A program made the position numbers and the translations under genes. The notes under the pieces are model-generated. The model saw nothing but the letters and a program-made list of their open reading frames with translations, did no database searches and was not told the DNA's origin. A stretch of 42,320 nt of DNA, from positions 1-42,320 of the forward strand of contig JALUDX010000090.1 of NCBI GenBank assembly GCA_027053355.1, written 5' to 3'. Of the stretch, positions 22,613 to 30,070 are shown piece after piece; the stretch's first letter is position 1, and each line of letters starts with the position of its first letter. The stretch is from Anaerolineales bacterium (lineage in GTDB: Bacteria > Chloroflexota > Anaerolineae > Anaerolineales > DRMV01).

Positions 22613-23198
22613 TTTCAGGCCGTCGCCGAAGGTGGCCGATGTGCTGCGCCACCTTCGGTCCTGTGGCTATGATATTTCGCAGTCCACGCTCTACCGGCAC
22701 GTGGCGGACGGCAAGCTGCGCAAGGGGACCGGCGGCGTCTACACTCCGACCATGCTGCGCAAGTATGTCCGTGACGTTGGCCTGGTCAGGACCATGACCG
22801 CTGACGGGCAGGATGATGCCGGCGATGGCGGCGAGATGTCGGCCGACATGCTGGCTGAGGAGAAACTCCGCGCCGAGGTGGCCAAGCTCAGGGCCCAGGC
22901 CGAGCGGGAACGGCTCAAGGCGGAACGCGAGGCCGGACGCCTCATCGAGCGCGAGGATCTCTACCTGGAGTTGGCGGCGAGGGCGGTTGTCATCAACACC
23001 GGTTTCCGGCAGATGGTGGCTGTCACCATGGCTGACGTGATCGCGGCGGTGCATGGCGATCCGCTGCGCCAGCAGGAGGCGGAGGACATCCTTGTCAGGG
23101 CCTGGGACGACATGATCTCAGAGTATGCCCGCCGGGACCGTTTCGAGGTCCTGTTCGAGCGCGATGATGACGGCATGGAGGATGTGGGCGCGGAATGA
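22566..23198 (+). CDS. Terminase small subunit (Nu1-like)
   Basis: 210 residues. The N-terminal 75 residues form a winged-HTH-like part (KVADVLRHLRSCGYDISQST, LYRHVADGKLRKGTGGVYT) of the kind that recognises the packaging site. The region 90-135 is a charged coiled coil (EKLRAEVAKLRAQAERERLK) for oligomerisation, and the C-terminus should contact the large subunit. Position directly before the gpA-type large subunit, with a four-base overlap, supports the call. Several ATGs near 22566 (22569, 22581) could serve as start. Confidence 0.8.
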   Translation: MMLENMTAETKTRLRDFRPSPKVADVLRHLRSCGYDISQSTLYRHVADGKLRKGTGGVYTPTMLRKYVRDVGLVRTMTADGQDDAGDGGEMSADMLAEEKLRAEVAKLRAQAERERLKAEREAGRLIEREDLYLELAARAVVINTGFRQMVAVTMADVIAAVHGDPLRQQEAEDILVRAWDDMISEYARRDRFEVLFERDDDGMEDVGAE

Positions 23199-25267
23199 CG
23201 ACGACAGTGTCATTGATACCAGGAGTTGATGGAGCGCGCCATCCTGCCGGAGATGGTGGCCGTGGGCCGGAGGGGCGGCGGATCATGGTCCGCATCCCGT
23301 CCGGTCTCCCGTCCGGCCTCGAGGATGAGGCGGCCTGGCCGCGCGCATACAGGTTCCGCTGGTCTGTCGCCGAGCGGACCGTGTGGCGGCGGCGGAAGTG
23401 GATGGAGCCGTCGAAGTGGGCGCCGCGGCACATGGTGATCCCCACCGGGCCGTTCGAGGGCGCCAGGTACTCGCACGATGTCTCGCCGCACCTGGCCGGC
23501 ATCATGGATGCGGCGGTGCAGTCCTACGTGCGCGAAATCGTGCTCTGCGCCGCGCCGCAGACCGGCAAGACTACCCTGGCCCTGACCGTGTTCGCCTGGT
23601 TCTCAATCTATGATCCAGGTCCGGCCCTGTCGGTCTACCCAAACGAGGCGACAGGGGCAGAGAACATGCGCGAGCGGATCCAGCCATCCTACCGGCAGTC
23701 TCCGCAGCTCAGGTCGCTGATAACCGGTCGGCGCGAGGACGAGGGCAAGAGATTGCTGCGGCTGCGGACCATGTACCATCGCATCGCCTGGGCAGGGTCG
23801 CTGTCGGCCCTGGCCAACCGGTCCATCAAGCTCCTCAACCTGGACGAGGTGGACAAGTACGATGACCGCCCGTCCAAGGAGGAGACCGGTACAGTCGAGC
23901 TGGCCAAGATCCGCACCAGGGCATACCGCAACCACAAGATCTTCCTGCTCTCGTCGCCGTCCGTTCCGAGCGGACAGATATGGCACGCCATTCACGAGTG
24001 CTCGGCGGTCTTCGTCTACTGGGTGCGCTGCCAGCACTGCACCACGGAGCAGCTCATGGATTTCGACCAGGAGCGGTTCCGGTGGCCGCACGGCGAAGAC
24101 GGCCGCTCCGTTGACAGGCGCCGTATCCTTGAGCAGCGGCTGGCGCGCTACGTCTGCCACCACTGCGGCGCAGAGTGGGACGACGACGACCGGGACAGGG
24201 CGGTGCGGCGCGGGGTGTGGCGGCAGGTGACCGCCGACCTGGACAAAAATCCATACGACGCGGAGCAGGAGCCAGGCGAGACCCTGGCCAGGGTCCTGGT
24301 CGCCAGGCGGCCGCGGTCCATCGGATTCTTGTCGCCATCGTGGATATCGCATTTCGTGTCGCTCTCCGAGGTGGCGCACGATTTTCTCAAATCGCAGGAC
24401 GAGGACCTGCCGCCGGAGGAGCGGTTCAAGGCATACCAGAACTTCCAGAACAAGCACCGGTCGTTGCCGTGGCGGCGGCAGGTGGAGGCGCGCAAGAGCG
24501 AGACCATCCTTGCCCTGCGCGACGACAGGCCCATGGGACTGGTGCCAGGCATGCGGCAGGTGTCCGGCCTTGTCGCCGGCGTCGATACCCAGGACAATGG
24601 CTTTTTCTTTGCCATTGTCGCCATCGGCTATGGGCTCACAGCGCAATGTTGGCTGGTGCGGCACGGCTTCGTGCACAGCTTCGAGGACCTGGCGCAGGTC
24701 CTGTGGTTGGATCAGTACCGGGATGCGGCCGGCAACCGCTACCACGTGCAGCTCGCCATCCAGGACGCCATGGGCCACCGGACAGCGGATGTCTATGATT
24801 TCTGCCGCCGCGGCAGGGGCCAGATCCTGCCATCCCAGGGCAAGCGTGAGCTGGCCAGCCCATATAGCTGGTCGGATATCGAGTATTGGCCGGGGACCAC
24901 GAAGAAGTTCCCGGCCGGGCTCAAGCGGATCAACGTCAATACCACCTACTACAAGGACATGCTCTCCGCCAGGCTCGGCGTCTCGGTCGGTGATCCAGGC
25001 GGCATTGTCCTGCACGGCGACGTGGACGAGGACTTTGCTGCCCAGCTCTGCGCCGAGTACCGCGATATGCGCGGCCACTGGGAGCAGATCGGCTCGCGGC
25101 CGAACCATTACTGGGACTGCATGGTCCTGGCCCTGTGCGCCGCGGACGTGCTCGGCCTGCGCTACCGCCCCAGGCCGGTCAATGACGAGCGCGGCGGCAA
25201 TGATGGGCGCGACCAGCGCCGGGATGGCAATCCATATACCGGCGGCCGGTCGCTGTTCGGTCGCTAG
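23195..25267 (+). CDS. Terminase large subunit (lambda gpA family)
   Basis: 690 residues. Walker A is at about 119-127 (AAPQTGKTT) and the Walker B-like acidic line is LLNLDEVDKYDD. Two CxxC pairs (CQHC and CHHC) form the zinc-like element typical of gpA proteins. The nuclease domain starts at VAGVDTQDNGFFFAIVAIG, with the acidic residue, and ends in a conserved YWDCMVLALCAADVLG. It packages the genome into procapsids and cuts cos or headful sites. Start ATG overlaps the small subunit stop; a later ATG at 23285 is possible. A TAG stop ends it. Confidence 0.95.
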   Translation: MTTTVSLIPGVDGARHPAGDGGRGPEGRRIMVRIPSGLPSGLEDEAAWPRAYRFRWSVAERTVWRRRKWMEPSKWAPRHMVIPTGPFEGARYSHDVSPHLAGIMDAAVQSYVREIVLCAAPQTGKTTLALTVFAWFSIYDPGPALSVYPNEATGAENMRERIQPSYRQSPQLRSLITGRREDEGKRLLRLRTMYHRIAWAGSLSALANRSIKLLNLDEVDKYDDRPSKEETGTVELAKIRTRAYRNHKIFLLSSPSVPSGQIWHAIHECSAVFVYWVRCQHCTTEQLMDFDQERFRWPHGEDGRSVDRRRILEQRLARYVCHHCGAEWDDDDRDRAVRRGVWRQVTADLDKNPYDAEQEPGETLARVLVARRPRSIGFLSPSWISHFVSLSEVAHDFLKSQDEDLPPEERFKAYQNFQNKHRSLPWRRQVEARKSETILALRDDRPMGLVPGMRQVSGLVAGVDTQDNGFFFAIVAIGYGLTAQCWLVRHGFVHSFEDLAQVLWLDQYRDAAGNRYHVQLAIQDAMGHRTADVYDFCRRGRGQILPSQGKRELASPYSWSDIEYWPGTTKKFPAGLKRINVNTTYYKDMLSARLGVSVGDPGGIVLHGDVDEDFAAQLCAEYRDMRGHWEQIGSRPNHYWDCMVLALCAADVLGLRYRPRPVNDERGGNDGRDQRRDGNPYTGGRSLFGR

Positions 25268-25276
25268 GAGGGGGAG

Positions 25277-25516
25277 ATGGACAGGGGATCGCTGATTGCG
25301 GATATCGTCCTGGCCAAGGACGAGGCAGAGAGCGGGGTCGATTATTCGCCGCGCACCGGGGCCAGGTGCCCGTGGTGCGGCGCCAGGGCCAGGATCTACC
25401 GGACCATGCCATGGGATGGGCCGATCAGGGTCCGGTATCACCGGTGCGAGGCGAGCGGTTGCGCCATAGCCGCCCTGGGGGTCACCATCAAGTCGATCCA
25501 GGAGGACAAGACATGA
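25277..25516 (+). CDS. Ogr/Delta-type zinc-finger regulator
   Basis: 79 residues. Four cysteines, at 31, 34, 57 and 62, give the spacing C-x2-C-x22-C-x4-C, which is exactly the Ogr/Delta zinc-finger of P2/P4-type phage late-gene activators. The N-terminal 30 residues are an extra helical segment. It would activate RNA polymerase at late promoters. Located right after the terminase with an AGGAGGGGGAG ribosome site, it is followed by the next gene four bases before its stop. Confidence 0.75.
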   Translation: MDRGSLIADIVLAKDEAESGVDYSPRTGARCPWCGARARIYRTMPWDGPIRVRYHRCEASGCAIAALGVTIKSIQEDKT

Positions 25517-26469
25517 GCGACAGCAGGACCAAGGCAACGGAGAGCCGCAAGACACTCGCCAGGCAGGCTTTCGACGGCATGGTGATCAGGATCTGTCCTG
25601 TCACCGGCGGCAGGCCGACAAGGATGCTGCGGGAGTCGTTCCAGACGATGTGCCGGCAGCACCTGGAGCGGGCCCGGGAGAAGGAGGGCGGAGGCGGCAG
25701 AGAGGTGCCATGGTGCCTCGAGTGCGGCGGCAGGAAGCCTGCCGAGCTCGAGTATTTGACAAGAAAAGAAGTGAAAGAGCTGGAGGGTAATGAAATGAGA
25801 AAAAGTCGGAATGGAAAATGTGATCTGTGCGGACGTGACCGGCAGATCAAGAAGAATCACGGCCGCGAGGTATGCTCCTCGTGTGCCGGTGTCCAGGCAA
25901 TGATCAGCAACTATCCGGACGTCCTTGCCGCGGAATACCAGCGGCTGACCGGGAAGAGCCTGGACGGCGGAGGAGATGGCGCTGCGGCGCCTTCCGGGCA
26001 TGATGATGTCCTTCTGGCATCCATCCTCGAGGCAATGGACGGGGAGAGTGTTGCCGATGCCGCGAAGCGGATGAAGGATGTCGTGGTATCCCTGCAGAAT
26101 GACATGGCGGTAATTGCCGCTGCTGTCGGCTGCGAGATGGATGGCGTGGTGGATGAGGTGCAGACGATCGTGCACCAGTTTGCCACTGTTGGCGCCGCGA
26201 GCGAACTGGCTGATGCCATCAGGCAGGCGCTCAATGTTCCAGATGACGTCGCCGCAGACGAGCTGCCCGGGTTGATCGGCGACTTGATGCGGGAGCGCGG
26301 GGAGTATGCCGCAGAGCTGGACAAGTTACGCAAGCAAATGAGAGAGCAGCCGACCGCCATCCTGGAGAAGAAGTCTGCGCCTGCTGATCACGTATCAGTG
26401 TCCAGGCTGTTATCGGATCAGGACCTGTTGGCCAGCATCAATACGCTGTCCAACGCATTGAGAAATTGA
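25513..26469 (+). CDS. Zinc-ribbon and helical protein upstream of the csf operon
   Basis: 318 residues from the ATG at 25513 (overlapping the previous gene). Cysteine pairs at 68/71 and 103/106 plus 121/124 look like one or two zinc ribbons (GKCDLCGRDR, EVCSSCAGVQ). An internal ATG at 25795 with GAGGG ahead could give a shorter product starting MRKSRNGKC. The C-terminal 170 residues are helical and acidic (NDMAVIAAAVGCEMDG, LADAIRQALNVPDDV), and end in a coiled coil. No family is recognised. It ends 13 bases before csf2, so it could belong either to the phage core or to the csf module. Confidence 0.6.
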   Translation: MSDSRTKATESRKTLARQAFDGMVIRICPVTGGRPTRMLRESFQTMCRQHLERAREKEGGGGREVPWCLECGGRKPAELEYLTRKEVKELEGNEMRKSRNGKCDLCGRDRQIKKNHGREVCSSCAGVQAMISNYPDVLAAEYQRLTGKSLDGGGDGAAAPSGHDDVLLASILEAMDGESVADAAKRMKDVVVSLQNDMAVIAAAVGCEMDGVVDEVQTIVHQFATVGAASELADAIRQALNVPDDVAADELPGLIGDLMRERGEYAAELDKLRKQMREQPTAILEKKSAPADHVSVSRLLSDQDLLASINTLSNALRN

Positions 26470-26482
26470 ACAAGGAGACTGT

Positions 26483-27754
26483 ATGAATTCAGAATTGCAT
26501 GCGACAATCGATATGATGCGGGCCATAAAAAAGGCAAGCCGCATCAGCGTAAACAGGCATTTCGAGGGATTTTTTGCCGACAGGATATTGCAGGCCGTGT
26601 CTGCTCCGACATTGCTCGATATGATCGAGGCCCTTGCCAAGGGTCTTGATGTCAGTATCGAGTATATTGGCGGCCGGACGACGGCGGCCTTTATGACTGC
26701 GGCGCATGGTACGAAGGCTGATTCCGTTTTGGCTTGGATTCGCGAGCATCCGCGAATCGCGGCCATGGTTGCCGGTCTACGTGATGATGATGATTATGGA
26801 GAAGCGATTGGGGCGATAGAGCTTCCCGATATCGCGCCGGCAGGTGGTGGCATGGTCGATATTCCACCCAGGGAGTATGACATCCCGATAAGGGTCAGGC
26901 TTCTTTCTCCCCTGGCCCATGGAGCAGACGGTAAGGCAGGCAATGCGACCGTATTCAGGCGCCGCCAGGTCCTGACAGGTGATGGCGGCCAGATCAATCT
27001 GCCATATTATGGAGGCAATGCGCTGCGTGGCCAGCTCCGCGATCTGCTGGCTGATCATTTTCTTTCCGGACTTGGTGTCACGCCGCGGCGCGATAAGCCG
27101 CCGGTGGCGATCTGGTTTTTCCATTGCCTCTATGCTGGCGGCGTCCTTGAGGAGCGGTCAAAGGCAATGGCCGCTGTTGATACAGAGCTGGGGAAGAGCG
27201 GCAGTCTGCGGACAGATGGGCTGCGCAGGATACGTGATATGCTGCCAGTGTTGTCCTTGCTTGGGACCGCGATTGGTAACAGGATTCTGCCTGGTCGCAT
27301 ATGTGTCGGTGACCTGCGGCCAATATGCCGGGAGTGGGGGTCCGGAGATGTTCCGGTTGCAAGGCTCATGCAGTGGGAATACCTGACCAGGCATGACAAC
27401 TATGAGGGCAAGGGTGTTGATGCCGATCACGCTGGGATGATTGCGACGACAGAGTGCATACGCGAGGGAGCTGAGCTTGTCGGTGGCATTGACCTCGACA
27501 CCCATATCAGCGAGATCGAAAGATCTGCCCTGGGCATGGGTCTTCGCCTGCTCTCCGAGCGCGGTAAGCTTGGGGCCGAGAACAGGCGTGGGCTCGGCAT
27601 GGCAGAAATCAATTCTGATAATGCGCCTGATCCACAGCCGTATATCACGTGGCTGCAAGAGAATCGCACCCAGGTCATTGAATATCTCGAGAAGATAGGA
27701 GCAATTAACACAGATGCATCCTCTGTTGCTGATATACTCTGCGGTCCCTTCTGA
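26483..27754 (+). CDS. csf2: Csf2 (Cas7) backbone subunit of a type IV-B-like effector, with a fused N-terminal region
   Basis: 423 residues, preceded by AAGGAGA. Residues about 130-400 are a Cas7/RAMP-type fold: YDIPIRVRLLSPLAHGADGK, the line QINLPYYGGNALRGQLRDLL (residues 170-189) and the glycine-rich loop GKLGAENRRGLGMA (361-374), all as in Csf2 of type IV systems, where it polymerises along guide RNA. Residues 1-125 are an extra helical region not present in the plain Csf2 I know. It could be a fused small subunit (Cas11), since no separate cas11 gene exists here. An internal part of this gene (27183-27488) is copied at 31196. Overlaps csf1 by 41 bases. Confidence 0.85.
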   Translation: MNSELHATIDMMRAIKKASRISVNRHFEGFFADRILQAVSAPTLLDMIEALAKGLDVSIEYIGGRTTAAFMTAAHGTKADSVLAWIREHPRIAAMVAGLRDDDDYGEAIGAIELPDIAPAGGGMVDIPPREYDIPIRVRLLSPLAHGADGKAGNATVFRRRQVLTGDGGQINLPYYGGNALRGQLRDLLADHFLSGLGVTPRRDKPPVAIWFFHCLYAGGVLEERSKAMAAVDTELGKSGSLRTDGLRRIRDMLPVLSLLGTAIGNRILPGRICVGDLRPICREWGSGDVPVARLMQWEYLTRHDNYEGKGVDADHAGMIATTECIREGAELVGGIDLDTHISEIERSALGMGLRLLSERGKLGAENRRGLGMAEINSDNAPDPQPYITWLQENRTQVIEYLEKIGAINTDASSVADILCGPF

Positions 27755-28490
27755 TGATCCTGACTACCCTGCGATCCCGGACAAGACAGAACCTGGGATA
27801 TGCGCCGTAACGGGTGAGGAGTGCGAGACCGTCCCCAGGGCAAAGCTGCTGGGGAAATCTTTCACAGATGGAGCCCTTTTGGCCGCGCCAGGGAGCGATA
27901 GGGTAGGTGTTGGGGCATACGTGGCCATGAAATACAAGTGGGAGCGTATGTCGAGCTGGATATGCGATGGCAGGACATTTACCCGCCTGGACAGAATTGG
28001 GGTACGTGACATGCTGTTCACCGAGCCTCCTGATAGACCGTGGTGCGCGTATGCGACTACGAGCTACAAGAAGCATGGTGGCCTGCGTACTGTGGTCAAT
28101 GACCGTGATCGGCGTGTGTGGCTTTTTGAGACCAGGCTGGTAGACTGCACTGATATGGAGCGTGTCGACAGATGGTGGAACAGGCTCAATGCGGCGTTCA
28201 GATCAGGAATCGGGCGCGTTATCCTAGAAACGATGATTTGTCCTCCCCATATCATGCGCCGTGTCGGAATCAATTTCTGGCTGGAATTTGAGGCATGGGC
28301 CTTACCTCGGCACCGTTCCGCGCTGTACTCGTTCCTCTGTTACCTGCTGCCGAGCCAGCAGGAGCTGAGGGCAGAGAAGAGAAAGAAAAATGAAGAGCAA
28401 GATCAAGGACCAGAGGCTGCTGTTCACCATCCACGCGAAAACAGCGATGTACAAAGCAAGATGCGCCAGCTTGACCTCTTTTCTCTGTGA
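27714..28490 (+). CDS. csf1: Csf1 (Cas8-like) large subunit of a type IV-B-like effector
   Basis: 258 residues. The N-terminus MHPLLLIYSAVPS followed by GICAVTGEEC (Cys30, Cys37) matches the start and the zinc-finger of Csf1, the type IV signature protein that caps the complex. Further cysteines (about 83 and 110) may complete the metal site. The middle has aromatic and basic residues (FTRLDRIGVRDMLFTEPP, GGLRTVVNDRDRRVWLFET). The C-terminal 40 residues are charged and lie over the start of the cysH-like gene (overlap 101 bases). The order here is csf2-csf1, not the usual csf1-cas11-csf2. Confidence comes from motif plus neighbours. Confidence 0.75.
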   Translation: MHPLLLIYSAVPSDDPDYPAIPDKTEPGICAVTGEECETVPRAKLLGKSFTDGALLAAPGSDRVGVGAYVAMKYKWERMSSWICDGRTFTRLDRIGVRDMLFTEPPDRPWCAYATTSYKKHGGLRTVVNDRDRRVWLFETRLVDCTDMERVDRWWNRLNAAFRSGIGRVILETMICPPHIMRRVGINFWLEFEAWALPRHRSALYSFLCYLLPSQQELRAEKRKKNEEQDQGPEAAVHHPRENSDVQSKMRQLDLFSL

Positions 28491-29130
28491 TCTTCCTGTT
28501 GATCGCTGCTATGTAAGCTTTTCCGCCGGCAAGGATTCATCTGTCCTGGCCCACGCAGCAAGCATTGCCATGCCAGGCGTCCCTATCCTCATGGTGGACC
28601 CTGGCTGCCCGACCCACTGGAGCGAGGACGAGCGGAAGGCATGGAAAGAATATGCGGCCGAGGCAGGATGGAACATCATCATGTTTCCATGGGATAAGTG
28701 GTCAGACGATGATGTCCGCGCGGCAAGGACAGCGAGGCAGCATGCCTTTGCTGCGCATCGGTCGATGTTTTCAGACCTGGAACAATGGGCGTCCGCACAT
28801 GGCCGCGACCATTGTCTGCAGGGGTTGCGGGCCGAGGAGTCGAGGGGAAGAAGGGTCAGCCTGATAACCCATGGCGATATATATCGGAAGCGCGACGGGT
28901 CAATGGTAAGGGTTGCACCATTGGCCAGGTGGACATGGATGGACATCTGGGCATATATCATTGACCATGATTTGCCATGGCTGCGGATCTATGATTGCCT
29001 CGGGCCGGAGGCGCGGAACGGGTGGATAGGGCGCAATGGTCTTGAGCATGGCCGCATGGTCTATCTGCGGAAATATTATCCAGAGGCATACAGGTTTGCC
29101 CGGGACATTCTGGAGGTTCCATACGCATGA
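28390..29130 (+). CDS. cysH: CysH-like PP-loop protein of type IV-B CRISPR-Cas
   Basis: 246 residues of the PAPS reductase/adenylylation (PP-loop ATPase) fold. The PP-loop SAGKDS is at residues 45-50, and the GLRAEESRGRR line around 143-153 is the second typical motif of the CysH-like family. The catalytic Cys-containing tail of true PAPS reductases is absent. A CysH-like gene is a hallmark of type IV-B loci, where its function is still unknown; a nucleotide- or RNA-modifying step has been suggested by the fold. It overlaps csf1 by 101 bases and csf3 by four. Confidence 0.85.
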   Translation: MKSKIKDQRLLFTIHAKTAMYKARCASLTSFLCDLPVDRCYVSFSAGKDSSVLAHAASIAMPGVPILMVDPGCPTHWSEDERKAWKEYAAEAGWNIIMFPWDKWSDDDVRAARTARQHAFAAHRSMFSDLEQWASAHGRDHCLQGLRAEESRGRRVSLITHGDIYRKRDGSMVRVAPLARWTWMDIWAYIIDHDLPWLRIYDCLGPEARNGWIGRNGLEHGRMVYLRKYYPEAYRFARDILEVPYA

Positions 29131-29771
29131 ATTTCTCAATAACATTTCATCTTGACGGGTCCGGAGTTTGTTTTGATCCACGAGAGCCAATCCATCTCGA
29201 CGCATTGCTGGCCTGGGCTTTGGCCCCGCGCCAGGGTGTCCACCAGCATCTGGGGCGTGATGATGTCCCGCAGCACGTGGCCCTGCCGCTATTGCGGTCT
29301 AGGGTCAAGGGAAAGCAGGTATGGCATGCATCGGCATTGTTCCCAGACGGGTGGACTGGTGAGGATCTCCAGTATTGGCGGAAACGATTTCGCCAGTCAC
29401 GGGCAGACCTGACAAACGGTAGCCCGAATCTGACCAATGGCACGTATCGTGATTGGAATATGCCTGTCCCATTGCTATTGGTGCGGCGGTTGACTGCCTA
29501 TGCATCAGGGGGCAGGAAGCAGGTGCGCAAGGTGTTGCGTGAGTTGAAATATATTGGCAAAAAACGTGCGCATGGACATGGCAAGGTCGTTGGTATGACG
29601 ACGGAAGAAGTTCCTGAAGACTGGTCGCTGGTAAAAGACGGGATCGCCATGCGATGGTTACCAGACGACAATGGCACGCGTCTGGTCAGGACTGTGCCGC
29701 CATACTGGAACAGGCACTGCCGGGTGCGGTGTTGCGAGGTTGGAGACAGATATTCAGGTCTTGGAAAATGA
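29127..29771 (+). CDS. csf3: Csf3 (Cas5-like) subunit of a type IV-B-like effector
   Basis: 214 residues, ATG overlapping the cysH-like stop. It starts with a beta strand line (FSITFHLDGSGVCFDPREPI) and a helix (HLDALLAWALAPR). It carries the RAMP glycine-rich loop GKKRAHGHGKVVG near residue 150. These are the features of Csf3, the Cas5-like subunit that caps the 5' end of the guide. Type IV Csf3 is about 200-230 residues, so this is full length. Identification uses the glycine-rich loop and the operon partners, csf2, csf1 and cysH. A tiny gene starts inside its stop. Confidence 0.75.
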   Translation: MNFSITFHLDGSGVCFDPREPIHLDALLAWALAPRQGVHQHLGRDDVPQHVALPLLRSRVKGKQVWHASALFPDGWTGEDLQYWRKRFRQSRADLTNGSPNLTNGTYRDWNMPVPLLLVRRLTAYASGGRKQVRKVLRELKYIGKKRAHGHGKVVGMTTEEVPEDWSLVKDGIAMRWLPDDNGTRLVRTVPPYWNRHCRVRCCEVGDRYSGLGK

Positions 29772-29947
29772 TACAGGAACGGATTTTCAGGCTGCCGCCA
29801 GTTGGCAGGATCGGGCGGAGACGTGTCGATCGACTGTTCATGGAGCAGATAGAGGACAGGGCGGCCAGGATACGAAATGCGTGCCGCGCGCCCTGGAAAG
29901 ATGCCGGCGGCGAGAGTGGTGACCGGCGGCAGATGCGGATGTTTTGA
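29768..29947 (+). CDS. Short basic ORF after csf3
   Basis: 59 residues starting at an ATGA overlap with csf3 and ending at the first direct repeat. It is rich in Arg (VGRIGRRRVDRLFMEQIEDR, ACRAPWKDAGG) and probably one or two helices. It may be a small nucleic-acid-binding protein, or the surviving N-terminus of a gene cut by the inserted segment that begins at 29945. Confidence 0.4.
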   Translation: MIQERIFRLPPVGRIGRRRVDRLFMEQIEDRAARIRNACRAPWKDAGGESGDRRQMRMF

Positions 29948-29986
29948 TGAATTAGAAAAACAGTATTGTGTCACCGGAATTCTGTG
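29945..29986 (+). repeat. 42-bp direct repeat, left copy (R1)
   Basis: Contains AACAGTATTGTGTCACCGG and GAATTCTGTG and is identical to 31513-31554. Part-copies follow at 29987-30004 and 30005-30035. The core resembles the AGTATAC-type motifs with a CCGGAATTC end that I recall near REP-associated transposase (RAYT) genes. No transposase is in the window. Confidence 0.85.
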
Positions 29987-30035
29987 TGTCACCGGAATTC
30001 TGTGAGAAAAACAGTATTGTGTCACCGGAATTCTG
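29987..30035 (+). repeat. Partial repeat copies (R1' and R2)
   Basis: TGTCACCGGAATTCTGTG repeats at 29987-30004, and a nearly full unit (AAAAACAGTATTGTGTCACC then GGAATTCTG) at 30005-30035. Together with R1 this makes a tight three-step array before the methyltransferase. Confidence 0.8.
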
Positions 30036-30070
30036 AACATCAATGCGCTATCAGACGCATTGCGTGGAGA

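Noticed and set aside
24054-24338. Long minus-strand ORFs within terminase, portal and tail genes
   Set aside because: High-GC shadow frames without motifs or start context; not real genes.
25366-25512. An extended N-terminus for the zinc-ribbon protein before 25513
   Set aside because: It would overlap the whole back half of the Ogr-like gene; the ATG at 25513 gives the usual four-base overlap.
29966-30070. An extended methyltransferase N-terminus reading through the repeats
   Set aside because: The reading (MCHRNSVCHRNSV...) is only the translated repeat; motif I fits right after the ATG at 30071.
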